NCBI GenBank assembly: GCA_963712065.1
Contig: CAVQGM010000001.1
Coordinates: 1,736,001-1,800,000 of the forward strand
DNA length: 64,000 nucleotides
From: CAVQGM01 sp963712065
Lineage (GTDB): Bacteria > Actinomycetota > Acidimicrobiia > Acidimicrobiales > Acidimicrobilacustridaceae
Direction of reading: 5' to 3'
Of this stretch, positions 27,302 through 37,202 are shown piece by piece; position 1 is the stretch's first letter, and each line of letters starts with the position of its first letter. Under the pieces are notes generated by a model, which worked only from the letters and a program-made list of their open reading frames with translations, made no database searches and was not told the origin of the DNA. The translations under genes and the position numbers were made by a program.

Positions 27302-28585
27302 ATGGTGGCCATGGCCGTCCGGCTCGGGTTGCGGGAGAACCTCGGCCAGTTCCTCCTGCTCGTGGCGGTCAACGCGTTGGTCGGCGGCATGATCGGCCAG
27401 GAGCGAACCGTGCTGCCGCTGTTGGCCGAGCAGGAGTTCGGGCTGGCGGCGTTCTCGTCGACGCTCACGTTCATCGTGGCATTCGGCATCGTCAAGGCCG
27501 GGACCAACTTCTTCGCCGGCACCCTGTCCGATCGGTTCGGTCGCAAGCCGGTGCTCGTCTCCGGCTGGCTCATCGGCGTCCCGGTCCCCCTGCTGCTGAT
27601 GTGGGCGCCCTCGTGGGGCTGGGTCATCGTGGCCAACGTCTTGTTGGGCGTGAACCAGGGTCTCACCTGGTCGACGACGGTGGTCATGAAGATCGACCTC
27701 GTGGGCCCGGCCAAGCGAGGCCTGGCCATGGGCTTCAACGAGGCTGCCGGCTACGGCGCCGTCGCGCTGACGGCGCTGGCCACCGGGCTGGTGGCGTCCA
27801 CCTACGGGCTGCGCCCCGAGCCCTTCTACCTCGGCCTCGGCTATGCCGCGCTCGGCCTGTCGCTCTCGACGTTGTTCGTGCGCGAGACCCACGGTCATGC
27901 CCTCCACGAAGCCGCCGCCCACACCACCACCGCCGATCACCTCCATGGTGGGCTGACGACCGGCGAGATCTTCCGCCTCACGTCGTTCCGCGAGAAGGCT
28001 CTGTCGTCGTGCTGCCAGGCGGGGCTGGTGAACAACCTCAACGACGGTCTCGCCTGGGGCCTCTTCCCGCTGTACTTCGCCGCCGCCGGGCTGTCGGTCG
28101 CTCGCATCGGCGTGCTCGCCGCGCTCTACCCGGCCGTGTGGGGCGTCGGCCAGCTCGTCACCGGCGGGCTGTCCGACCGGATCGGCCGCAAGCCGCTGAT
28201 CGCGGGCGGGATGCTGGTCCAGGCCGTCGCCATCGGGCTGATCGCCGCCACCGAAGGCTTCGCGAAGTGGGCGGCAGGGGCCGTGCTGCTCGGGGCCGGC
28301 ACCGCCATGGTGTACCCGACGCTGCTCGCGGCGATCGGTGACGTCGCCCATCCGACGTGGCGCGCTCGGTCGGTGGGCATCTATCGGCTGTGGCGGGACG
28401 GAGGATTCGCCGTCGGCGCCCTGCTGGCGGGTGTGCTGGCCGACGCCTTCGACGTGCGCGTGGCGATCTGGGCGGTCGCCGCCATCACCGCCGTGTCGGG
28501 CGTGGTGGTGATCGCTCGCATGTACGAGACCCACCCCCGCCACGACCGCGCCCCCGTGCCCGACGACGTCGACCTCGAGAGCTGA
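27302..28585 (+). CDS. MFS transporter
   Basis: 427 residues, about 12 helices. GTLSDRFGRKPVLV is the conserved loop 2-3 motif of the major facilitator superfamily, and GGLSDRIGRKPLI repeats it in the second half. The ATG at 27302 is chosen from four clustered starts (27299, 27302, 27305, 27311) because GAGG at 27292-27295 has best spacing. The substrate is not predictable; close look-alikes are drug or organic-acid exporters. A His-rich central loop (HGHALHEAAAHTTTADHLH) joins the halves. It is divergent from the Cys-rich gene, separated by 67 bp. Confidence 0.88.
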   Translation: MVAMAVRLGLRENLGQFLLLVAVNALVGGMIGQERTVLPLLAEQEFGLAAFSSTLTFIVAFGIVKAGTNFFAGTLSDRFGRKPVLVSGWLIGVPVPLLLMWAPSWGWVIVANVLLGVNQGLTWSTTVVMKIDLVGPAKRGLAMGFNEAAGYGAVALTALATGLVASTYGLRPEPFYLGLGYAALGLSLSTLFVRETHGHALHEAAAHTTTADHLHGGLTTGEIFRLTSFREKALSSCCQAGLVNNLNDGLAWGLFPLYFAAAGLSVARIGVLAALYPAVWGVGQLVTGGLSDRIGRKPLIAGGMLVQAVAIGLIAATEGFAKWAAGAVLLGAGTAMVYPTLLAAIGDVAHPTWRARSVGIYRLWRDGGFAVGALLAGVLADAFDVRVAIWAVAAITAVSGVVVIARMYETHPRHDRAPVPDDVDLES

Positions 28586-28665
28586 ACCGAGCGGGTCGTC
28601 CGGCGGCGGGACCGTGGCCGGACGTCGGCTCGCGTCCCCGCCGCCGCCGCCGCTAGCGTGCCCCG

Positions 28666-29556
28666 GTGCTCTCCGACGTCGAGTTCCTCGGGCTGGTGGC
28701 GAGCGGTGATCCGGGCCGCTACCGCTTCACCGTCGTCGATCGCCTGGCCCGGCTCGACGGCCGGCTCTACGGCGGAGCAGCCATCGCGGTCTCCATCGCC
28801 GCCGCCGAGCTGGTGTCCGAGCGCGCCGCGCTGTGGATGACCACGCAGTTCGTGTCGACCGTCGACCAGGGATCGGAGGTCGACGTGCTCGCCGAGGTGC
28901 TGGCGGCCGGCCGGCGCACCAACCAGGTGCGGGTCACGGCGACGAGCGCGGCGGGCGAGGTGATCTTCGCCTCGCTGGGGGCGACGGGGCGTCACCGCCC
29001 CGATGGGCTCGCCGGTGAGTTCGAGCGATGCCCCACCGTCTCGCCGCCGGCCGAGGCCGAGGCGTGGACCAGCCCGTTCTCCGGCCTGGCCAAGGCGGCC
29101 GGGCTCGCCGATGTGCCGCTGCCGCCCCGCCGCACCGGGTTCGGCCTGGCCATCGAGATGCGCGAGCCGGCCATCGCCGACCACCCCGACCCGGGGCCGG
29201 GCCGGCTCTGCCTGTGGGTTCGCCGCCGCGACGGCGTGCCCATCACCCCCGCCCTCGCCGCCTACCTCGCCGACGTGGTCCCCCTCGGTGTCGCCTACGC
29301 GCTCGGCGCCATCGCTGGTGGCACGAGCCTCGACAACACCATCCGCATCGGTTCGTTCCCCTCGCCCGACGACATGGCGAGCGAGTGGATCCTGCTCGAC
29401 CTCCGACCCCACTTCGCCGCTGGCGGCTACGGCCACGGCATCGCCCACGTCTGGAGCGAGGACGGCCACCTCATGGCCACGGCCAGCCAGACGGCGTCGA
29501 TGATCGTGTTCGACCTGGGGAACCTGCCGGGGGCCGACGCCGGCACCGCCGGTTGA
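28666..29556 (+). CDS. Acyl-CoA thioesterase family protein (double hotdog)
   Basis: 296 residues from a GTG, with TAGCGT at 28654-28659 ending 6 nt upstream (leaderless). The N-terminal hotdog has RLDGRLYGGAAIAVSIAAA and TTQFVSTVDQGSEVDVL; the C-terminal hotdog has DNTIRIGSFPSPDDMASEWI and GIAHVWSEDGHLMATASQ, the TesB-type pattern. It should hydrolyse acyl-CoA esters to free acids. No partner is adjacent except the carbonic anhydrase 42 nt downstream. Catalytic residues cannot be assigned by eye. Confidence 0.82.
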   Translation: MLSDVEFLGLVASGDPGRYRFTVVDRLARLDGRLYGGAAIAVSIAAAELVSERAALWMTTQFVSTVDQGSEVDVLAEVLAAGRRTNQVRVTATSAAGEVIFASLGATGRHRPDGLAGEFERCPTVSPPAEAEAWTSPFSGLAKAAGLADVPLPPRRTGFGLAIEMREPAIADHPDPGPGRLCLWVRRRDGVPITPALAAYLADVVPLGVAYALGAIAGGTSLDNTIRIGSFPSPDDMASEWILLDLRPHFAAGGYGHGIAHVWSEDGHLMATASQTASMIVFDLGNLPGADAGTAG

Positions 29557-29598
29557 CGCAGGTCGTCCGCCGACCGTCGGTCGCGCGAGGGTTGTCGG

Positions 29599-30303
<705 letters not shown>

Positions 30304-30362
30304 GCGTCCCGCCGCCGGACGGGACCGCTCCCAGGGGACGGGCGACCGCGTAGGCTGGCGGC

Positions 30363-30392
30363 GTGGCCGAACGAACGAGGGGACCGAGGTGA
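30363..30392 (+). CDS. Possible 9-codon leader ORF coupled to corA
   Basis: TAGGCT at 30351-30356 ends 6 nt before GTG at 30363. That GTG opens nine codons (MAERTRGPR) ending in TGA at 30390-30392, which overlaps the corA GTG (30389-30391). The corA Shine-Dalgarno (GAGGGG, 30377-30382) is inside it, so leaderless translation of the mini-ORF could open or hand over to corA. Confidence 0.4.
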   Translation: MAERTRGPR

Positions 30393-31426
30393 CCACGGTC
30401 GACGAGGATCCGGCGCACGCGGCGATCGAGGGCAAGATCGGCGACTGCGCCCTCTACGAGCGTGGTCGGCGCGTGTCGGGGCGCATCCCCCTCGGCGACG
30501 CCGGTGAGGCGGCGCGAGCCACCTCCGGGTTCGTGTGGATCGGGTTGCAGCAGGCCACCGCGGCCGAGGTCGAGGAGGTGGCCGTCGTGTTCGACCTCCC
30601 CGCGCTGGCGGTGGAAGACGCCATCTCGGCCCATCAGCGACCCAAGCTAGAGGTGTACGACGACGTCGTCTTCGTGGTGCTCAAGCCCATCTGCTACGTC
30701 GACCACGATGAGATGGTCGACGTCACCGAGATCGCCCTCTTCCTCGGCAAGGGGTTCGTCGTCACCGTGCGCCACGGCGAGGGTGCCGTCCTCGGCCAGG
30801 TGCGACAGGAGCTCGACCGGGGCACCGACCTCCCCGTGCACGGTCCTGCCGCCGTGCTGTACCGCGCCGCCGACCTGGTGGTCGACGGCTACGAGGCGGC
30901 CATCGAGTCGATCAGCGAGGACGTCGACGAGATCGAGCGGGACGTGTTCAGCCTCGAGGACACCGAGCACGCCGAGCGCATCTACAAGCTCAAGCGGGAG
31001 ATCGGCGAGTTCCGGCGCGCCGTGCTCCCGCTCGGACCGCCGCTGATGCGCCTGGTCGACGGCACCGTGCCGGGCATCGAGCCCGAGGCCGGCCACTTCT
31101 TCCGCGACGTGCACGACCACCTGTTGCGTGCCGCCGACTCCATCGAGGGTCACGACCGGTTGCTGAGCGACGTGCTCCAGGCCGACCTGGCGCGGGTCAG
31201 CCTTCGTCAGAGCCAGATCGCGGTGCGCCAGAACGAGGACATGCGCAAGATCTCGGCGTGGGCGGCCATCGCCCTGTTGCCGACGGCCGTCGCCGGCATC
31301 TACGGCATGAACTTCCGTCACATGCCCGAGCTGGCATGGGAGTACGGCTACTTCCTCGTGGTCGGGCTCATCGTCGCCGGGTGCTTCAGCCTCTACTGGA
31401 TGTTCCGGCGCAAGGGCTGGCTCTGA
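30389..31426 (+). CDS. corA: CorA-family magnesium/divalent cation channel
   Basis: 345 residues from a GTG with GAGGGG 6 nt upstream. A large cytosolic N-terminal domain is followed by two C-terminal membrane helices. The selectivity motif YGMN is present in AGIYGMNFRHMPEL; the usual following (P/N)E is replaced by FRHMPE at a short distance, as in many actinobacterial members. The basic C-terminal tail MFRRKGWL is typical. It imports magnesium (or other divalent cations). A leader mini-ORF at 30363 overlaps the start. It is convergent with the lipoprotein gene. Confidence 0.93.
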   Translation: MTTVDEDPAHAAIEGKIGDCALYERGRRVSGRIPLGDAGEAARATSGFVWIGLQQATAAEVEEVAVVFDLPALAVEDAISAHQRPKLEVYDDVVFVVLKPICYVDHDEMVDVTEIALFLGKGFVVTVRHGEGAVLGQVRQELDRGTDLPVHGPAAVLYRAADLVVDGYEAAIESISEDVDEIERDVFSLEDTEHAERIYKLKREIGEFRRAVLPLGPPLMRLVDGTVPGIEPEAGHFFRDVHDHLLRAADSIEGHDRLLSDVLQADLARVSLRQSQIAVRQNEDMRKISAWAAIALLPTAVAGIYGMNFRHMPELAWEYGYFLVVGLIVAGCFSLYWMFRRKGWL

Positions 31427-31456
31427 CGGAGCGCCGACGTGGCGCCGACCGGGCGA

Positions 31457-31900
31457 TCAGGGCTCGAGCGGGGGCACCTCGATGCCGCAGTTGTCGCTCA
31501 CCCAGGCGTCCATCTCCCCCCATGCGCTGATGGCGTCCTGACGGTCGGCCTCGGGCAGGGTGGAGCCGGGATCGGTCTGGCTCAGCTCGAGCGCCGCCTC
31601 CGAGGTGGTGGCCAGGGTCTGCATGGCGTCGTCGATCGGCGCCGGGGCGGTGGACGACAGCGACACGATCGCCTGGTTCAGCTCGGGCAGGCTCGCCGAC
31701 ACCGAGAGGCCGCCGCCCCCGCTCTGGTCGAGGAGGTCCTGCACCGAGTTGCACCAGGTCGCGTCCCCGGCGCCGGTGCCACCGTTGCCGGCCGCGTCGG
31801 TGCTCGACTCCGAGTCGTCGTCGCTCGAGCACGCCGCCAGCCCCGCGCACAGCACGAGCGCGGCGACGAGCGCGGTGATGCGTCGCGTGGTGGTGGTCAT
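31457..31900 (-). CDS. Putative lipoprotein of unknown function
   Basis: 147 residues. A signal peptide ends in a lipobox LAAC (Cys24), followed by a Ser/Asp-rich linker. The mature part (about 50-147) is acidic, contains two further Cys (TWCNSVQ and NCGIEVPPL) that could form a disulfide, and an all-helical look. No domain is recognised. It should be tethered to the outer face of the membrane. It lies divergent from DUF2804 and convergent with corA (30 bp). Confidence 0.75.
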   Translation of the reverse strand: MTTTTRRITALVAALVLCAGLAACSSDDDSESSTDAAGNGGTGAGDATWCNSVQDLLDQSGGGGLSVSASLPELNQAIVSLSSTAPAPIDDAMQTLATTSEAALELSQTDPGSTLPEADRQDAISAWGEMDAWVSDNCGIEVPPLEP

Positions 31901-32033
31901 GGTCCCCCTCGATCCGTGGTCTCCCCGGGAGGGGAGGATGTCCCAACCGAGCCGGCCGGTCAACCACCGGGCGGAGGAGCGGTCGGGCGGACGGTCCCTC
32001 CGGATGGCAGGGTGGCGGGTCGAGGGAGGGACC

Positions 32034-33068
32034 ATGACGACGCACGAGCCCGAGCTGACCGAGCCGGTCGACCTGTGCACCGCCGACGGGTCGGCGCTGC
32101 AGCCCGACGCGCGAGGCTGGTCGAGACGCCCGCTGCACCGGGCCAACCTCGACGGCTGCTTCGGTCGCAACAAGCGTTGGGACTACTGGGCGGTGCTGGC
32201 CGGCGACGTCGTGGTGTCGGCCGTCTACGCCGACATCGACCACGTGGGCCTGGCCGACGTGTGGTGGGCCGACCTCCGCTCCGGGGAGTCGGGCGGCCGG
32301 GCCATCGTGGTGCCCGCCGGCGTGCTCGCGCTGCCCGAGCGACCCGGCACCGCACCGCTGATCGTCGACCGGGACGGGCTCGACCTGCGGATCGTCGACG
32401 ACCACGTCGGGACCCGGCTCACGGCGTCGTGGGCGGAGGACGACGGCACGGCCGGCCGTCTCGACGTGGCCGTGGCCCGCCCCCCCGGCCACGAGTCGCT
32501 GAACGTGGTGATCCCGTGGAGCGACGAGGTGTTCAACTTCACCTCCAAGCACCAGGCTCGGCCGGCCCGCGGCGAGCTGGTGGTGGGGGACCGCCGAGTG
32601 CCGATCGGCTCGCCCGAGGCCGGTGATGCGTGGGGTGTCCTCGACGTCGGGCGCGGCCGCTGGCCGTCGGAGATCCGGTGGAACTGGGGTGGTGGTGCCG
32701 GCCGCGCTCGGGGTGGTCAGCACGTCGTCGGGATCCAGGTCGGGGCCAAGTGGACCGAGGGCACCGGGTTCACCGAGAACGGGCTCATCGTCGACGGCCG
32801 CCTGAGTAAGGTCGGCCGGGAGCTGCGGTGGGACTACGACTGGGACGAGCCCATGGCTCCGTGGCACGTGGTCGACCCCGACGGTCAGCTCGACCTCGTG
32901 CTGACCCCGAGGTTCGACAAGCACACGGAGGTCGGCGACGGCGAGCGGGGCGGCGAGACCCACCAGGTGTTCGGCACCTGGTCCGGCCCGATCCGCACCG
33001 ACGACGGGCTCGAGCTCGAGCTGGACGGCGTCCAGGGCTTCGCCGAGGAGGCCCGCCAGGTGTGGTGA
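32034..33068 (+). CDS. DUF2804 family protein
   Basis: 344 residues from an ATG at 32034 preceded by GAGGGAGGG. RPLHRANLDGCFGRNKRWDYWA, VVIPWSDEVFNFTSKHQARP and RWNWGGGAGRA match the DUF2804 signature blocks, a family of about 330-360 aa beta-rich proteins found in actinobacteria. No enzymatic activity is established. It abuts the stop of the convergent membrane protein (33069) with no spacer. Confidence 0.85.
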   Translation: MTTHEPELTEPVDLCTADGSALQPDARGWSRRPLHRANLDGCFGRNKRWDYWAVLAGDVVVSAVYADIDHVGLADVWWADLRSGESGGRAIVVPAGVLALPERPGTAPLIVDRDGLDLRIVDDHVGTRLTASWAEDDGTAGRLDVAVARPPGHESLNVVIPWSDEVFNFTSKHQARPARGELVVGDRRVPIGSPEAGDAWGVLDVGRGRWPSEIRWNWGGGAGRARGGQHVVGIQVGAKWTEGTGFTENGLIVDGRLSKVGRELRWDYDWDEPMAPWHVVDPDGQLDLVLTPRFDKHTEVGDGERGGETHQVFGTWSGPIRTDDGLELELDGVQGFAEEARQVW

Positions 33069-33641
33069 TCAGCCGGCCCGGGACGAGGGCCGGCGCACCA
33101 GCAGCCACAGGCCCACGCCCGTGATCAGGGCCGTGACCCCGATCCCGATCGGCCAGGCGAGCGGGTAGTCGCCGTAGTCGTCGACGTCGCCGACGCGAGC
33201 CTGGCTGGCGACGATGAGCGCGACGATCCCGGCGACCTGGGCGCCGGCAAGGGTCAGCAGCGCCGTGCGATGCGGCGGTGACGTCCACGCCAGGGCGGCA
33301 CACCCCAGCGCCAGCCAGGCGGCCCAGAACGGCAGGGCCCAGGCGACCAGCACCACGCCGAGCAGGCCGAGGCCCAGGAAGGCCCACGCCACCACGACCA
33401 CCGCCGACCGCCGAGGCGGCACCACCCGGCCGATGGCGAACAGGGTGGCGACGGTGGCGCCGATCAGCGACAGGTTGTAGGCGGCGTACTCGGCCCACCA
33501 GGAGCCATCGTCGTCGACCGCGCCCAGCCACGAGGCGCCGGTCGCGACGAGCCACAGCACGCCGGCGACCACCGCGACCCCCGGGGCGAGGGTCGAGACC
33601 CGGAACGGGACACTGGTCGGGCCGGGTGTGGTCGTCTCCAT
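33069..33641 (-). CDS. Small multi-pass membrane protein, unknown
   Basis: 190 residues, with TACCGT (33654-33649) ending 7 nt before the ATG, suggesting a leaderless mRNA. About five hydrophobic helices (near residues 20-40, 55-75, 80-110, 125-145, 160-182), with an acidic loop between helices 1 and 2 (VDDDGSW) and a basic end. No family is recognised. It may be a lineage-specific integral membrane protein. Confidence 0.7.
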   Translation of the reverse strand: METTTPGPTSVPFRVSTLAPGVAVVAGVLWLVATGASWLGAVDDDGSWWAEYAAYNLSLIGATVATLFAIGRVVPPRRSAVVVVAWAFLGLGLLGVVLVAWALPFWAAWLALGCAALAWTSPPHRTALLTLAGAQVAGIVALIVASQARVGDVDDYGDYPLAWPIGIGVTALITGVGLWLLVRRPSSRAG

Positions 33642-33683
33642 GGTTGCGACGGTACGGGAGCGGCCCGGGCTCCCGCATCCGTC

Positions 33684-33757
33684 AACTCACGGAGATCTGC
33701 TCACGGAGATCTGCTCACGATCCGGTCGCCAACACGGTCACGGAGATCCGGTCCCGG
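33684..33757. repeat. CTCACGGAGATCTG repeats at the 3' end of the LuxR-type regulator
   Basis: TCACGGAGATCTGC occurs twice in tandem (about 33686-33713), a truncated copy follows, and a diverged copy TCACGGAGATCCGGTC lies at about 33739-33754. The repeats contain the last codons and stop of the regulator. Confidence 0.7.
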
Positions 33758-36700
33758 GGATCCGGCCGCCGCCTCCCCAGGCGCGGCCCGCTTCGTGAAC
33801 TCGGCGGCGAGCTGGGCCCGGCTGGTGCAGTCGACCTTGCGGAACACGTGGGAGAGGTGGGTCTCGACGGTCCGGCGTGAGATGTGCAGCCGGCTGCCGA
33901 TCTCCGGGTTCGTGAGGCCCTCGGCGACGAGTTCGGTCACCGTCTCCTCCATCGGCGTCAGCGAGCCCCACCCGAACGTGGGTCGTTGGGCTCGCGGCCG
34001 GCCGACCTTCGCGCCCCGCGCCCGCAGGGCGGCTTCGACGCGGGCCAGTTCTCCTCGGGCACCGAGCTCGGCGTGGATCGACGCCGCCTCGGTCAGGAGC
34101 TCGACGGCACGGGCGGCATCGGCCGTGACGGTGGCGGTGTCCTCGCAGCACTGCGCCAGCGCCGGCGGGCGCGGTGTCCCGCGGAACCGGTCCACCGCCC
34201 GTTCGAGCACATCGCCGTCCCCGGTGGCCAGGCCTCGGCACTGCAGGGCCATCGCCTCGGTGCTCTGCGTCGGTCGCCGCCGGGCTCCTTCCTCGACCAC
34301 GACCGCCACGTCCTCGGCCAGCTCGGACCGGCCGGCGACAACCGCCAGCCGGACCAGGAGCGGCGCCCGATCCAGGCCGCCGAAGAAGTAGCGGATCGGC
34401 GTCGTCATCGCCCACGTTCCCTCGGCCATGGCCAGCGCACCGCCATCGTCGCCGGTGACGGCCAGGCGCTCGGCCTGGACGTCGAGCAACCAGTCGGCCC
34501 CGAAGAGCGAGCCGCCGCCCTCGAGGTGGGCCATACCCTCCGCGAGGTGGCGGTCCGTTGCTGGGAGGTCGCCTCGGCGCAGGGCGATGCGCGCCGCCAC
34601 GGCATGGAGGTAGAGGACGAAGTTGAGGCTGCCCGTGTCGTCGATGACGGCCTTCCCGGCCTCGATCTCGGCGAGGGCGTCGTCGTAGCGCCCGGCGTAG
34701 GCGTGGGTGCCGGCGGCGATCATGTGCGCCATCGGGACCAGCGAGAGCGCTCCCCGCCGCTCGTTCCGCTCCCGGGACCGCACGCTCTCGGCGATCGCCT
34801 CGTCGAACTGGTCGAGCCCGGTGAGCTCCGAGGCGTAGAACATGTCGGGGATCAGGTACGAGGCCGGGACGACTCGACCGGACTCGAACAGCGCCATCGA
34901 GACACGGGCGTGGCCCACCGCCTCCTGACCGTGGCCGCTGACCGCGTCGGCGCACCCGAGCACCTGGTGGGCGACGCACTCCAAGGTGACGTCGCCGCCG
35001 TCGATGGCGCGCGCCATGCCGTCCGAGCCGGCCCGACGGGCCTCCTCCTCGGTGATGGCGCCGGTGATCAACTGGAGCTGGGCGGCGAAGCAGGAGAGGC
35101 GGGCCCGCTCCTCCTCGGGGGCCCCGGGCGCCTGCACGGCGCGGTCGATCGTGGCGATGGCGGCGGCGATGTCGCCCCGGTTGCCGTAGACCGAGCTCAG
35201 GCCGCGCAGGGCCTGGAACGCGGTGGCGTCCCCCGGGCTCGACGCCAGCACGGTCTCGGCCGCGTCCTCGGCCCGGTCGAGATGCCCGCACCAGGCCAGC
35301 GGCTCGATCATCCGGGCGAGGATGGCGCTGCGCCCCTCCCACAGGTCGGGCGCCAGGCCGAGGGCGGCGTCGTAGAGCTCGATGGCGGCGCCGGGCGAGA
35401 TGGCGATCGTCTCGCTCGCCGCCCGTTCGAGCCACGCCACCGCGTCGAGGTCGCCCGATCGGGCACCGCGGGCGTACTGCGCCGCCACCTGCGGTGTCGG
35501 GGCGCCGGCATCGGCGAGGGCCCGCGCCGCGGCGGTGTGAAGGTCACGCCGCTCGGCCGGGAGCATGCGGTCGTAGACCGCCTCGCGCACCAGGTCGTGC
35601 CGGAAGCGCAGGTGGTCGTCACCGCCCACGACCAGCCCGGCGACGGCGGCGTCGCGCAGGTCGGCGGCCACGTCGATGACCGGGCGGCCGGTGACGGTCG
35701 CCAGGTCGCCGAGCGTGAAGGTGGTGCCGAGCAGGCTGGCCAGCCGGAGCAGCTCTCGGGCGGGGGCGGGCAACCACGAGAGGCGGCGGACGACGGTCTC
35801 GCTCAGGCCCTCGGGCTGGGCGGCGGGGGGCACGTCGGCGACCCCGGCATGGATCGAGAGGAGGCCCTCGTCGTCGAGCGCCCGGAGCAGCTCGGTCACG
35901 TAGAGGGGGTTGCCGGCGGTGGCGTCGAGCCGCTGGCGCAGCACCGTTCCCGGCGCCGCGCCGGTGATCGCCGCGGCCAGCGCCTGGGTGTCGAGGGGGT
36001 CGAGGAGGTCGACCCGGATCCGCCGCCCTCGTCCGTCGATCACCAGGTCGACCAGTCGGTCGAGCTCGGTGGGTCGGGGCGTGGGGCGCATGGCGACCAC
36101 CGTTGCCACCCGACCGGTGGTGACCCGACGGACGAGGGCCCGCAGGACGCCGAGAGAGAGGTCGTCGGCCCACTGGGCGTCGTCGACGACCACGAGCACG
36201 GGGTCGTCGCCGGCGAGCGCGTCGACGGCGTCGACGCTCGCCTCGACGATGGCGAAGCTCAGATCCTCGACGTCGCCCGGCCGGCGCCCACCCGAGAGCA
36301 GCTCGCGCAGTCGGCCACCGGAGGGTCTGTCGACGGCAGCCGTGGCCAGGGCGAACGGGAGCAGGCCAGCCCGCCGGGTGACCTCGTCGGCGGTGATCTC
36401 GATCACCTTCACCTCGAGGCCGTGGGCGAGGGCCACCGCCTCGCCGAGCAGGTGCGACTTGCCGACGCCGGCTTCCCCCTCGAGCACCAGGGCGCCGCCC
36501 GAGCCGCTGACGGCCCGGACCAGCAGGTCGTGGACCGCCGCCCGCTCCTCCTCCCGGCCGATGGTGGCGCGGGTGGCCTCGGCCGCCGGGTGGTCGTCGA
36601 CCGCCCACAGGTGCCAGCGGTCGCGGAACCCCTTCAGGCGGACGCGGCCACGATCGGCGAGGCGCACGCCGGGGGCGGAGCCGATGAGCTGGCGCACGAC

Positions 36701-37117
36701 GTCGGAGACCAGCACCTCGCCACCCGCGGCCCGGTCGGCGATGCGGGCGGCGGCGTTCACGGTGCCGCCCACCGGGTCGGTGTCGCGGTCGAGGACCTCG
36801 CCGGCGTTGATGCCGATGCGGAGCCTCGGGGTGGTGCCGGCGACCGCCCGCTGCACCGCCAGGGCGAAGGCGACTGCTCGTCGGGGGGAGGCGAACGCCA
36901 GCATGAGCCCGTCGCCGAGCGACTTCACCTCGCGACCGCCGTGACGGTCGAGCAGGGCGCGTGCCGCCCCGAGTTGGCGGACGATGCCGTCGGTGCCCGA
37001 CCGGTCGCCCACCCGGTCGACCAGCGACGTCGAGCCCTCGACGTCCAGGAAGGCGATGGTGGCGATGCCCTGGTCGACGTCGGTCGGGTCCGTCGCCGGG
37101 CCCGCCGGGGAAGCCAT
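33701..37117 (-). CDS. Large regulator: class III cyclase domain, AAA ATPase, TPR-like region, LuxR HTH
   Basis: 1138 residues. The cyclase-type domain (about 18-170) has IAFLDVEGSTSLVDRVGD with the first Asp and VKSLGDGLMLAFASP with the second, so catalytic Asp are present. The ATPase has Walker A EGEAGVGKSHLLGE near 210 and a Walker B-type LVVVDDAQWADD near 310. A long helical repeat region (about 520-1030) follows, and a C-terminal LuxR HTH, TNPEIGSRLHISRRTVETHL. This is the LAL-type architecture with an N-terminal cyclase domain. Expression looks leaderless (TAGCAT ending 6 nt upstream). The target operon is unknown; the P450 is divergent and close. Confidence 0.9.
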   Translation of the reverse strand: MASPAGPATDPTDVDQGIATIAFLDVEGSTSLVDRVGDRSGTDGIVRQLGAARALLDRHGGREVKSLGDGLMLAFASPRRAVAFALAVQRAVAGTTPRLRIGINAGEVLDRDTDPVGGTVNAAARIADRAAGGEVLVSDVVRQLIGSAPGVRLADRGRVRLKGFRDRWHLWAVDDHPAAEATRATIGREEERAAVHDLLVRAVSGSGGALVLEGEAGVGKSHLLGEAVALAHGLEVKVIEITADEVTRRAGLLPFALATAAVDRPSGGRLRELLSGGRRPGDVEDLSFAIVEASVDAVDALAGDDPVLVVVDDAQWADDLSLGVLRALVRRVTTGRVATVVAMRPTPRPTELDRLVDLVIDGRGRRIRVDLLDPLDTQALAAAITGAAPGTVLRQRLDATAGNPLYVTELLRALDDEGLLSIHAGVADVPPAAQPEGLSETVVRRLSWLPAPARELLRLASLLGTTFTLGDLATVTGRPVIDVAADLRDAAVAGLVVGGDDHLRFRHDLVREAVYDRMLPAERRDLHTAAARALADAGAPTPQVAAQYARGARSGDLDAVAWLERAASETIAISPGAAIELYDAALGLAPDLWEGRSAILARMIEPLAWCGHLDRAEDAAETVLASSPGDATAFQALRGLSSVYGNRGDIAAAIATIDRAVQAPGAPEEERARLSCFAAQLQLITGAITEEEARRAGSDGMARAIDGGDVTLECVAHQVLGCADAVSGHGQEAVGHARVSMALFESGRVVPASYLIPDMFYASELTGLDQFDEAIAESVRSRERNERRGALSLVPMAHMIAAGTHAYAGRYDDALAEIEAGKAVIDDTGSLNFVLYLHAVAARIALRRGDLPATDRHLAEGMAHLEGGGSLFGADWLLDVQAERLAVTGDDGGALAMAEGTWAMTTPIRYFFGGLDRAPLLVRLAVVAGRSELAEDVAVVVEEGARRRPTQSTEAMALQCRGLATGDGDVLERAVDRFRGTPRPPALAQCCEDTATVTADAARAVELLTEAASIHAELGARGELARVEAALRARGAKVGRPRAQRPTFGWGSLTPMEETVTELVAEGLTNPEIGSRLHISRRTVETHLSHVFRKVDCTSRAQLAAEFTKRAAPGEAAAGSPGPDLRDRVGDRIVSRSP

Positions 37118-37202
37118 GGACCGATGCTACGACGAGGGTCGTCGGCACGTATCCGTCATCTCCCGGATGTGGTGGGGGCGCGGACTGCTGCACGCTCCGC
37201 TC

